In this document: positions 1 through 7,125 of the stretch, piece by piece
Numbering within the stretch: position 1 is the first letter of the stretch
Layout of the letters: each line of letters starts with the position of its first letter
Origin: Velocimicrobium porci
GTDB taxonomy: Bacteria; Bacillota; Clostridia; Lachnospirales; Lachnospiraceae
Reading direction: 5' to 3'
DNA: 64,000 bases
Assembly (NCBI RefSeq): GCF_009696045.1
Contig: NZ_VUMT01000004.1
Span: 1-64,000 of the forward strand
Notes under the pieces: generated by a model
What the model saw: only the letters and a program-made list of their open reading frames with translations
The model's database searches: none
Told to the model about the DNA's origin: nothing
Made by a program: the position numbers and the translations under genes

Positions 1-48
1 GTTTATTAAAGTGCGCCTAAAATGTCCGGTTATCCACTTTTCATTCCA

Positions 49-120
49 GAATTCGTGCTCTGCGCGAATTCTTCCTTGTTTTGGTTCAAGATTGCGAACG
101 AGCTTCGCGAGTTTCGCAAT
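49..120. repeat. Double-hairpin element, possible dispersed intergenic repeat
   Basis: Two adjacent inverted repeats lie at 49-71 and 91-120. The first has a 10-bp stem with one G-T pair. The second has an 8-bp stem and a 14-base loop that carries its own partial cgag/ctcg symmetry. Neither is followed by a run of T on either strand, so simple terminators are unlikely. Its status as a repeat is inferred from form only. Confidence 0.35.
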
Positions 121-359
121 TACCTATATTGTAAAGTAAAGACAAATATTTTATTATTATACATCAAAACATTTTTACTCTGCAGTTAGCAATAATAATA
201 AAACATTCTGTCAATCTCTATATACAATATATTACAGTATTTTTCAAACTTTGTATACCCTTTTTCTTCTCTTTTTTTTTTTGCAAAAAATGACAATTTT
301 TTTCTTATTAATTAACTCGCATTACAACACTAATTATTTAGAGCTTCTTATCTTTAAAC

Positions 360-400
360 AAAAATAGAGCCTATTCAAAAAATTTCTGAATAAGCCCAAA
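360..400 (-). terminator. Terminator after the LicA-like kinase gene
   Basis: On the minus strand an 11-bp stem with G-U pairs (gggcttattca with tgaataggctc, bases 397-387 and 377-367) is followed by a T-rich tract. It starts about 20 bases after the stop codon of the kinase gene. Confidence 0.6.
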
Positions 401-417
401 TATTCTTACAACATTTT

Positions 418-1341
418 TTAACTTTTATACCGTACCATATTTTCAATCGGATACCTGTCAAGTTCTTCTATATGCTCCATATTTTTCCTAAACCGTTCAT
501 ATCGGTTGCAACAATATTCTAAAAAATCATCTCCACTATAATGCCTGATTAGTGCCCATACTGTCCATAATAAATCCTGAGCCATCAAATAACATTTTAT
601 TTTCAATTTTTCTGGCTCAGGCACATTACTTTCATAATAAAAAGAAAAAAATTGCTCAATCGCTTTCTTTCCCAATTGGGATTCAATAATGTATGCTGCA
701 ATGTCCCACGCAGGGTCATTTTGCCCCGAATATTCCCAATCAATCAGATAGTATTCTCCCTTTTTATCAAGCAAAAAATTTTCCGGCACTGTATCATTAT
801 GGCATAAACAGTAAAACTCTTCCTCTAAATTATCTTCCATAAAATGAATCAAACGTTCCTTTAAAGTAAAATAATCAGAAAACATTAGACCATTTTGCTT
901 ATAAACCAGCTTTTCATAAAGAGCAATTTCCTTTTTCCAATCAAATCGGTTTGAAAATTTTAAATTACTTTGGTGGAGTTTTTTTAAAATATTCGAAACT
1001 CCCAAAAGATTTTCTTTTGTACTGGGATTAACTTGTGCAAGATTCTTACTTTCCCTTATATAAACTGAAATTTTTACACCTGTGTCAGAATCGCAGTAAA
1101 CACATTTTGAATTAACTCCAAGCTCGGAGGCAATACCTGTATTAATCCGTTCCACTTTCCGGTTAATAAAATGCTCTGTCATCGTTCCCGGTTCACGAAT
1201 TACATAAGTTTCTCCCTGAATTTCCATAATATAATTATAGTTTGTAAGACCACCCGCAAACCTAGATTTATCATACTCGATTGCAGCATCATTAAATACT
1301 TGACGGAGCGTCTGTTGTACTACTTCTTCTTTTCTATTCAT
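418..1341 (-). CDS. LicA-like choline/ethanolamine kinase family protein
   Basis: A 307-residue small-molecule kinase of the APH/choline kinase fold, which would phosphorylate an amino-alcohol such as choline or ethanolamine using ATP in the cytoplasm. Visible motifs are a nucleotide-loop-like GGLTNYNY at 30-37, VIREPG at 47-52, the catalytic HND with downstream Asn at 181-188, and the metal-binding IDWEYSG at 200-206 followed by NDPAWDIA. Length fits LicA and thiamine-kinase-like proteins. The gene has its own promoter at 1388-1416 and its own terminator, so it is probably monocistronic. No other lic genes flank it, so a role in phosphorylcholine decoration is not shown. The substrate could also be another small alcohol. 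The family call is firm and the substrate is inferred. Confidence 0.8.
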   Translation of the reverse strand: MNRKEEVVQQTLRQVFNDAAIEYDKSRFAGGLTNYNYIMEIQGETYVIREPGTMTEHFINRKVERINTGIASELGVNSKCVYCDSDTGVKISVYIRESKNLAQVNPSTKENLLGVSNILKKLHQSNLKFSNRFDWKKEIALYEKLVYKQNGLMFSDYFTLKERLIHFMEDNLEEEFYCLCHNDTVPENFLLDKKGEYYLIDWEYSGQNDPAWDIAAYIIESQLGKKAIEQFFSFYYESNVPEPEKLKIKCYLMAQDLLWTVWALIRHYSGDDFLEYCCNRYERFRKNMEHIEELDRYPIENMVRYKS

Positions 1342-1387
1342 TCAATTCACCAATACCCTCGTTTTTCTTTTTGACTCAATTATTGTA

Positions 1388-1416
1388 ATAGTAGCAGAAT
1401 TCGCTAAGAATATCAA
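1388..1416 (-). promoter_or_regulatory. Sigma-A promoter for the LicA-like kinase
   Basis: On the minus strand TTGATA (1416-1411), a 17-base spacer, and TACTAT (1393-1388) preceded by TG in the extended -10 position. The start codon lies about 45 bases downstream. Confidence 0.6.
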
Positions 1417-1473
1417 TATAATAACAAGTTTTGTCATGACAAATGTACCAATGGCTGAATGTAAAGAAAAAAA

Positions 1474-2598
1474 TTATTTCCATAACTTTTGATACAATAA
1501 AACGACTTCTTCCTTTACAGGTATTCTAGGATTTCCCATTGTACACGCATCTTTTAATGCAGACTCCGCCATATCCCAGACCGCACTCTCATATTCACAT
1601 TCCGGTACTTTTTCTATTTCCGATATCGTCCCCGGCATATTCATCTCTTTCATCATTCCTTTGACCCACTGAATTAAAGACCGAACTGCCATCGTATCAT
1701 TAAAGCAATTAAGCCCAAGTATTTTAGCTGCCTTTCCATAACGTCGCATTGTTTCCTTATCTTCCGTTCCAATATTATAAGCAATCAGATAAGGTAAAAT
1801 AATTGCATTTGCCCTGCCGTGTGGAATATGAAACTTTCCTCCAAGCTGGTGTGCCATTCCATGATTTAGCCCAAGAGAAGAAGTCTGAAATGCCATTCCT
1901 GCAAGACAGGACGCATAATGCATTTGTTCTCTTGCTTCTTTATCCTTAGGATTCCGATAAGAACGAAGTAAATAAGTACCGCATAATTCGATTGCCTTTT
2001 CTGCAAGTGCATCGGAAAAACAGGAATGTTTCGAACTAACCAAGGCCTCTAGTGCATGAGTCAATACATCCATTCCTGTATCCGCCGTAATAAATGCAGG
2101 AACACTTTCTACCAATTGAACTGCAAGAATTGCTTCATTTGGTGTCAGAGATTCAGAAGAAAGCGGTTGTTTTGTTTTCGAGCCAGGGTCTGATACAACC
2201 GAAATATTTGTCACTTCAGAGCCGGTTCCACTTGTAGTAGGAATTGCAATAAGCGGTATTTTTCCATAAGATTCTATTTTTAAGGCAAATTCTCGAATTG
2301 CCTTTGCAGAATCAATTGCAGAACCTCCACCGACAGCAACTAATACATCAGGATGATAAGTAAGCATTTTGTCAACTCCCTGCGTAATTTTATCAATTGG
2401 AGCATCCGGTGCAACTTCCTTAAATATTTCATATTCTTTCTTTCCCCGTTCCAGCGGCTCCGTAATCATAGTAATCATACCACTCTCTTCTACGAAAGGG
2501 TCAACAATCAGTAATACTTTTTGTCCTGCAATGGTTTCTAAATGTTCCAACGCATTTTCTTCAAAATAAATTTTTGTATTCATTGAAAAACAATTCAT
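1474..2598 (-). CDS. Iron-containing alcohol dehydrogenase (PduQ/EutG/FucO-like)
   Basis: A 374-residue group III metal-dependent alcohol dehydrogenase that would interconvert a short-chain aldehyde and alcohol with NAD(P)H. The cofactor motif GGGSAID is at 90-96 and PTTSGTGSE at 120-128. Likely iron ligands by alignment to FucO are Asp177, His181, His246 and His260. I chose the ATG at 2598 because GGAGG lies 7 bases before it; an upstream in-frame ATG at 2667 has no ribosome site. The gene directly follows a two-component system, and a direct repeat lies between them, so it is a likely target of that system. No acyl-CoA reductase, diol dehydratase or microcompartment gene is nearby, so a standalone alcohol step is implied. 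Substrate unknown. Confidence 0.88.
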   Translation of the reverse strand: MNCFSMNTKIYFEENALEHLETIAGQKVLLIVDPFVEESGMITMITEPLERGKKEYEIFKEVAPDAPIDKITQGVDKMLTYHPDVLVAVGGGSAIDSAKAIREFALKIESYGKIPLIAIPTTSGTGSEVTNISVVSDPGSKTKQPLSSESLTPNEAILAVQLVESVPAFITADTGMDVLTHALEALVSSKHSCFSDALAEKAIELCGTYLLRSYRNPKDKEAREQMHYASCLAGMAFQTSSLGLNHGMAHQLGGKFHIPHGRANAIILPYLIAYNIGTEDKETMRRYGKAAKILGLNCFNDTMAVRSLIQWVKGMMKEMNMPGTISEIEKVPECEYESAVWDMAESALKDACTMGNPRIPVKEEVVLLYQKLWK

Positions 2599-2717
2599 AA
2601 TAACCTCCATTTTATACATTTTTATCTTCGATTCCATAATTTTATTGTAGTCCATTCTCTCTAACACAAATGAAAGAAATAGGAATTGTTTCTTGTATAA
2701 TGCCTAACACTTTTTAT

Positions 2718-2754
2718 CTATTCTTGCATTTTTTCACCTATCTTGCATTTTTTA
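2718..2754 (-). promoter_or_regulatory. Direct repeat, candidate response-regulator site
   Basis: The 12-base core cttgcatttttt (plus strand) occurs at 2723-2734 and again at 2742-2753, 19 bases apart and on the same face of the helix. It covers the end of the AraC-type response-regulator gene and precedes the alcohol dehydrogenase. AraC-family proteins often bind such direct repeats. I did not find the core upstream of the other genes in this region. Confidence 0.45.
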
Positions 2755-3528
2755 TACCTTTGCTTTTGTCATTACCTGTTTTTTATACTTTTGCGGAGTC
2801 ATATTCATTCTGGCACAAAACACTCGATTAAAATAAGAAGGATCACGAAATCCACATTCTACTGAAACCCGGTAAGCCGGATAACTGGTTGTTTCAAGTA
2901 ACTTACAAGCATATTGAATTTTAAGCCGATTTACATACTCTGTAAATGTAACACCTGTCTCTTTTTTGAATACCCTGCTAAAATACTGTGCGTTTACATA
3001 TACTTCAGACGCAACCATTTCAAGCGTCATTTTCTCTTTGTAGTGTTTTTGAATATACTTTTTTGATTCCTCCACAAATGTTGGATGCTTTTCCTCTTCT
3101 TTCTCTTCGCTTTTAACAAGAGTTGTCTGTTCACCTGCAAAAATTTTCTGCGTTTCTTCTACCTTTTGAACCATATCTAACAACACATTCCGGATACCGG
3201 AAGGTTTCATTGGCTTTAGCAAATATTCATGTACATGCAGCCGAACTGCTTCCTGAGCAAATTGAAATTCCATATAAGCGGTAATAATACAGACACATAC
3301 ATGGGATAAAAAAGTCCGAATCTCACGAATGGCCTGAATACCATCAATTTCCGGAAGCATAACATCCATAAAAATAATATCCGGGCGATACTTTTTTGCC
3401 ATATTCACTGCCTGGCGTCCATTTTTTGCCGTTATGACTTTAACATCTGATTTCAATGTTTCCTCTACAATTGCCTTTAAAAACTCTAATTCTAAGGGTT
3501 CATCCTCTACTACCAACACCGAATACAT
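2752..3528 (-). CDS. AraC-type two-component response regulator (YesN-like)
   Basis: A 258-residue cytoplasmic transcription regulator. The receiver domain spans about 1-120, with acidic residues Glu8 and Asp9, phospho-acceptor Asp55 (FMDVMLP) and Lys105. A linker is followed by a C-terminal AraC double helix-turn-helix from about 155, ending in the typical signature around NRVFCARMNMTPQKYKK. The ATG at 3528 has GAGGTG 6 bases upstream; a GTG at 3537 is too close to that site. The gene starts 5 bases after the kinase stop codon, so the two form an operon. It is the cognate regulator of the PocR-domain kinase and probably controls the adjacent dehydrogenase gene. Confidence 0.9.
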   Translation of the reverse strand: MYSVLVVEDEPLELEFLKAIVEETLKSDVKVITAKNGRQAVNMAKKYRPDIIFMDVMLPEIDGIQAIREIRTFLSHVCVCIITAYMEFQFAQEAVRLHVHEYLLKPMKPSGIRNVLLDMVQKVEETQKIFAGEQTTLVKSEEKEEEKHPTFVEESKKYIQKHYKEKMTLEMVASEVYVNAQYFSRVFKKETGVTFTEYVNRLKIQYACKLLETTSYPAYRVSVECGFRDPSYFNRVFCARMNMTPQKYKKQVMTKAKV

Positions 3529-3533
3529 ATCAA

Positions 3534-4727
3534 TCACCTCATCATAAATTTACTTGGAATTGTAATAGATACCGTACTCCCACTAAAATCTGATTTTACA
3601 ATATTTAATCCATACTCATCTCCAAAATATTGTTTTATCCGATTGTCGGTAATTCGAAATCCCAATTCACCGACAGCCTTTTCTTTACTTTGTAGCTTTT
3701 TTAACACATCCTTTGGAAAACCATTTCCATTATCCGCAACAAATATAATTATCTTTTGATGATCACTTTCGCCATATATTTTAATAAAACCGCCATCTCT
3801 TTTTTTTGAAATTCCATGCAAAATTGCATTTTCCACAATCGGTTGTAAAATCATATTAGGGACACGACACGTTTTTATATGTTCCGGCACATCAATTTCA
3901 TATTCTAACCGTTCTCTAAGCCTTGCTTTTTGTATATACAAATACTTTTCTATATTATCAAGCTCCGTGCCAATGGTATGAAGGGATTCTCCTTTTTGCA
4001 GGTTATAACGCAAAAGATCAGATAAACAATAAATCAATTCCTCCGTTTTCGAAGCATGCTCAAAATAAGCCATTCTGGCTATACAATTTAAAGTGTTAAA
4101 CAGAAAATGTGGATTTACGGTCAATGAATTATTTTTTGCTTCCAAATCATTGATTTTCTTTTTTAATATTTCACGTTCGATTGATTGCTCCAACCGATGT
4201 TCTGTATTTTCCTCTTCTGATTTTTCCAACTCTCTTGAAATATTTTTGGAAAGATAAGAACACAATTGCTTATGTACCTCACACTTTTCATTCTCAACAA
4301 CAAGAAGCTCTGAATGCATCTTTGCTACTGTTTCAAATGAAAGCTTCTTTTTTTCCGCCAACAGTGAAAGTAAACCATTACTTCTTTCCCCCTCCGTATC
4401 CTTCGAATATGCCTGCAAACCGGTAATATAAGCAACAATCTCTTCTTTCTTTTTGATAGGCATAAGCACATTGTTTAGTCCTCTTTTACAGATAAAGCAA
4501 CCGTTCTCTCCATCCTTGATATGTTTTTTATAATCCTCACATACAAAAGATTCCTCTTTTTGGCAAATGTATCTGCAAAAATTTGGTGCTGGTATCAGTT
4601 CCTGTATAATTTTTCCATCTAGGTCAACCAATAAAAGAGAATTTTTCGTGAGTGATAATAAATCACTGTATCTGCTATACAAATCCGATGCTACAATTAA
4701 GTCAAGACTATTTTCATTTTTACTCAT
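3534..4727 (-). CDS. PocR-domain sensor histidine kinase (LytS/YesM type)
   Basis: A 397-residue kinase with no clear membrane segment, so it probably senses a cytoplasmic ligand. Residues about 8-140 form a PocR-type sensory domain with a cysteine pattern at 51, 55, 63, 77 and 80. A coiled coil (about 165-200) leads to the His_kinase domain with phospho-acceptor His207 (NPHFLFN), the N box at 297-305 with Asn300, and the G box DNGNGFP at 332-338. PocR domains are named after the regulator of the propanediol and cobalamin genes, and members of the family bind small hydrocarbon-derived ligands. The ATG at 4727 has GGAGAGG upstream and is preferred over 4751. It is operonic with the AraC-type regulator. 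The ligand is not readable from the sequence. Confidence 0.88.
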   Translation of the reverse strand: MSKNENSLDLIVASDLYSRYSDLLSLTKNSLLLVDLDGKIIQELIPAPNFCRYICQKEESFVCEDYKKHIKDGENGCFICKRGLNNVLMPIKKKEEIVAYITGLQAYSKDTEGERSNGLLSLLAEKKKLSFETVAKMHSELLVVENEKCEVHKQLCSYLSKNISRELEKSEEENTEHRLEQSIEREILKKKINDLEAKNNSLTVNPHFLFNTLNCIARMAYFEHASKTEELIYCLSDLLRYNLQKGESLHTIGTELDNIEKYLYIQKARLRERLEYEIDVPEHIKTCRVPNMILQPIVENAILHGISKKRDGGFIKIYGESDHQKIIIFVADNGNGFPKDVLKKLQSKEKAVGELGFRITDNRIKQYFGDEYGLNIVKSDFSGSTVSITIPSKFMMR

Positions 4728-4845
4728 ATTCCTCTCCACTCCAATGTCCAATTTAAAACTAACAAATCAAACAAACATTTAATAAAATCTTTATCTATTA
4801 TATATTATATATACAAAAAGTAAAAGCATGTCTTGTATAATATAC

Positions 4846-4887
4846 AAAAAAATGCTATACCAGTTTACTCCTAGCATAGCATTTTTT
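4846..4887. terminator. Terminator after the permease operon, symmetric
   Basis: Stem aatgctat (4851-4858) pairs with atagcatt (4876-4883), flanked by an A-run at 4846-4850 and a T-run at 4884-4887, so it can work in either direction. On the minus strand it ends the permease and small-protein transcript just before the kinase promoter region. Confidence 0.7.
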
Positions 4888-4902
4888 CTATCGTAACAAA
4901 AC

Positions 4903-5175
4903 TTATTTATTAGGCATATACTTCGAAACCATCTTTTTACCTTCCTCATTAATGGAATAAAAAAGGATTAATTCGCCACTGTCATTAAGCTCTGCGCCTG
5001 CATCTTCCAGGAGACCATTTGCTTTCAAACACATTGCATGATCAATAAAGCTTTTTTTTGTAAAATGTCGTTCTGTTCCATATTCATTTCTCATCGCTTC
5101 CATAATCTCATCTGGACAAGCTTTTTCCACTGTCGTCATATATTCCAATACACGAAATCGAACTGGTGCTTTCAT
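4903..5175 (-). CDS. Small winged-helix-like protein, unknown function
   Basis: A 90-residue protein I do not recognise as a named family. It has the look of a winged helix: an N-terminal helix (RFRVLEYMTTVEKACPDEI), a central helical stretch (FIDHAMCLKANGLLEDAG) and a beta-wing-like segment (NDSGELILFYSINEEGKKMV). The ATG at 5175 has GGAGG 7 bases upstream; an in-frame TTG at 5181 is less likely. It begins 2 bases after the permease stop codon and is followed by a terminator, so it is co-transcribed with the permease. It could be a small DNA-binding regulator of that operon or a partner of the transporter. Both ideas are inference. Confidence 0.6.
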   Translation of the reverse strand: MKAPVRFRVLEYMTTVEKACPDEIMEAMRNEYGTERHFTKKSFIDHAMCLKANGLLEDAGAELNDSGELILFYSINEEGKKMVSKYMPNK

Positions 5176-5177
5176 AC

Positions 5178-6182
5178 TCAAGCCTCCTCTTTTCTAATAA
5201 AATCCATTGGATTAACAGACACCAAAATTGCTCCAATTGTAACAATAATGCCTCCAACAACTACCATACCAGTAACACTTTCATGAAGAATGATAATAGA
5301 CCATACAAATCCCCATAGAACATATGTAATATTAAGTGACATGCCTTTTGCAACACCACACATACTATTTGCATTATACCATGTTAAAAATGAAGTTGCG
5401 CAAACAAGCGCTCCAATCGCCATGATTCCGATTACTTCCGGCTGAGTAATTGCAGAAGCAAACAATTTATATCCTCCAATAATTGGGAGACCTACGATAA
5501 GAATCGAAAGACCTGACATCGCATCACGAATTGTAATTGCAATTTTAGGATCCATCATAGACATTCCAAATGTGGAAATCATGCCTTCAGCACCCCATCC
5601 AATTGCTGCAAGCAACGAAAATGCAATTCCAAGATAAAAATTTTGTGGATTACCATCTGGTTTGACATAAGAAACGATAATTGTTCCAATAATACAGATT
5701 GTCATACCAATTCCAACACGTTTTGATATCTTCTGTTTCATAAAAATCCGGCTTAAAATTGCTCCAACAACAGGACACAGTGCAGAAATTGGCATGGCAT
5801 AAGTTGCTCCGGCATACATAATTCCCAAAAGATAAGCTACATTTGCAATTGGTCCACCAAATAAAGCTGCAAGACACACCATCATACCAGGAAAAGTACA
5901 CAAATTCCTTATAATTTCCTTTCCACGTCCCTGCATAACATTAAGGCCAGTAAGCCATAATGCTGCAAGAGAATCATTAATGGCAATTGCAACCAATGAA
6001 GCGGCAATTAATGGTGCAGTTGCAAATGGTGCTTTTGCAGTAGCAAGACCAAGAATTACACTATAAAGTCCGTATGTCATACCAGACATAGCACCATGAA
6101 CGGTACCTTTGCGCTCAAATTTTGCTTCTAAGTCAGCCTTTAACCGACTTGCATTTTGTCCCCCGACAACTGCTTGACTCAT
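5178..6182 (-). CDS. EamA/DMT-family membrane permease
   Basis: A 334-residue polytopic inner-membrane protein with about ten hydrophobic segments in two five-helix halves, typical of the drug/metabolite transporter superfamily. It starts with a polar stretch of about 28 residues (MSQAVVGGQN onward), longer than usual. The start has a strong GGAGG ribosome site and a good promoter at 6237-6265. The downstream winged-helix-like gene is in the same operon. DMT proteins move small metabolites, and LicB-type choline permeases belong to this superfamily, so a link to the LicA-like kinase is conceivable but unproven. Family firm, substrate unknown. Confidence 0.82.
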   Translation of the reverse strand: MSQAVVGGQNASRLKADLEAKFERKGTVHGAMSGMTYGLYSVILGLATAKAPFATAPLIAASLVAIAINDSLAALWLTGLNVMQGRGKEIIRNLCTFPGMMVCLAALFGGPIANVAYLLGIMYAGATYAMPISALCPVVGAILSRIFMKQKISKRVGIGMTICIIGTIIVSYVKPDGNPQNFYLGIAFSLLAAIGWGAEGMISTFGMSMMDPKIAITIRDAMSGLSILIVGLPIIGGYKLFASAITQPEVIGIMAIGALVCATSFLTWYNANSMCGVAKGMSLNITYVLWGFVWSIIILHESVTGMVVVGGIIVTIGAILVSVNPMDFIRKEEA

Positions 6183-6236
6183 TTTGTTTTCCTCCTTACA
6201 TATTTTATTATTAATCCCATAAGTGAAATTTTCTTC

Positions 6237-6265
6237 ATTCTAGCAACAATTTTTATACTCGTCAA
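6237..6265 (-). promoter_or_regulatory. Sigma-A promoter for the DMT permease operon
   Basis: On the minus strand TTGACG (6265-6260), a 17-base spacer and TAGAAT (6242-6237) with an upstream TG. The element ctcgtc (plus strand) occurs at 6258-6263 and 6267-6272, overlapping the -35, and could be an operator. Confidence 0.7.
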
Positions 6266-6466
6266 TCTCGTCGATTCGGGTTGTTCCACTTGATTATCGA
6301 ACTTATTTTTCGTTTCTTGGATAATCTTGTTAATTTTTTGACTATTCTTTACTTATCTTCCTTGCTTTTTGATTTTCTTCCTTTATTTATTGGATTATTT
6401 TGTGGTTTATAAAAGCTCTTAATTGTACAATCTTATTTTTGTTTTTTAACTGTTTTATAGCCTATG

Positions 6467-6512
6467 ACAAAAAATCCGCTATACCATTTCTGACCTTAGT
6501 ATAGCGGATTTA
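6467..6512 (-). terminator. Terminator of the fla/che operon
   Basis: A 13-bp perfect stem (aaatccgctatac at 6472-6484 with gtatagcggattt at 6499-6511) is followed on the minus strand by a run of T. It lies about 50 bases after the last gene of the operon. Confidence 0.88.
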
Positions 6513-6558
6513 CGATTAAATTAAAACTTTTTAGAGCGTACCTGCCCTATTATTTAAT

Positions 6559-7125
6559 TTAATTTGATTTTGTTATTGTTCTGGCAATTTCTTCATAGTC
6601 TGGGTGACTGGAAACCTTAAACTTTCCAACTGAAATTCTATCTGAATATCCATTATTACATAAATATTGGTCAAATTTTTCTGCCTTATCAACCAGTCCA
6701 ATATTCTCTAAATATCTCGAAACTTGAGCAGAAGACATTCCCTCCTGAATTGTAAATTTTGTATATTCTTTTACTTCACTCTCATTCTTTTCCGTTTCGT
6801 TCGATTCATTTGTCTTCTTAGACTCATTAGAATCCTTTGGTTTTTCTGTTGATTCCGGAGTAACGGTTGGTGTATTGCTACTGCCTGTTGTTAAAGACGT
6901 AGCCGCTTCGTCTTTCCGCTTTGGTGTTGGAGATGGATTCTGCATGTTTTCGAGGCTTTCCTTCAACTCATCTGTTTCCATTACCATTCCAAGCTCTTTC
7001 GCTTTTTTTATAATCTGTCCATCTGTCATTTCGTTCTTATCAGATACCCGATATGATATTGTAAGAACTAATGCAGTAAAAATAATACCAGTTCCTAATC
7101 CTCGTAAAAAATATTTCAATTTCAT
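6559..7125 (-). CDS. Membrane-anchored protein with MltG-like LysM domain, no catalytic domain
   Basis: A 188-residue protein with one N-terminal membrane helix (about 8-26), a Ser/Thr/Pro/Glu-rich linker (about 60-120) and a C-terminal domain from about 122. That domain resembles the LysM-like N-terminal part of the endolytic transglycosylase MltG/YceG (FTIQEGMSSAQVSRYLE, then a phenylalanine-containing helix and VGKFKVSSHPDYEEIARTI). The MltG catalytic domain is absent. It would face the cell wall and may bind peptidoglycan. Its ATG overlaps the stop of the preceding DUF6115 gene (ATGA), and it is the last gene of the fla/che operon. A role in anchoring or guiding the flagellum through the wall is inference. 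Confidence 0.65.
   Translation of the reverse strand: MKLKYFLRGLGTGIIFTALVLTISYRVSDKNEMTDGQIIKKAKELGMVMETDELKESLENMQNPSPTPKRKDEAATSLTTGSSNTPTVTPESTEKPKDSNESKKTNESNETEKNESEVKEYTKFTIQEGMSSAQVSRYLENIGLVDKAEKFDQYLCNNGYSDRISVGKFKVSSHPDYEEIARTITKSN

Larger units (their letters stand above)
1..417. other. Non-coding 3' edge with hairpins and the licA terminator
   Basis: I see no convincing gene here. Bases 49-71 form a 10-bp stem with a 3-base loop (gaattcgtgc pairing with gcgcgaattc), and bases 91-120 form a second stem (attgcgaa pairing with ttcgcaat). The two are joined by about 20 bases. They lie in locally GC-richer sequence than the very AT-rich stretch at 121-366. The pair looks like a dispersed intergenic repeat or the end of a structured RNA. 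No second copy was found in this window. Confidence 0.5.
6183..6558. other. Intergenic region: permease promoter and fla/che terminator
   Basis: This 376-base stretch holds the sigma-A promoter of the permease (6237-6265), a GACGAG direct repeat across its -35, a gattatc/gataatc dyad upstream (6292-6326), and the terminator of the fla/che operon (6467-6512). No gene is seen. Confidence 0.7.

Noticed and set aside
121-366. A sigma-28 promoter or small gene in the AT-rich stretch
   Set aside because: No GCCGATAA-like element and no reading frame with a ribosome site could be supported.
4752-4840. A defined promoter for the PocR kinase operon
   Set aside because: Several overlapping TATAAT-like sequences occur in the TA-rich tract, and no single -35/-10 pair is clearly better than the others.
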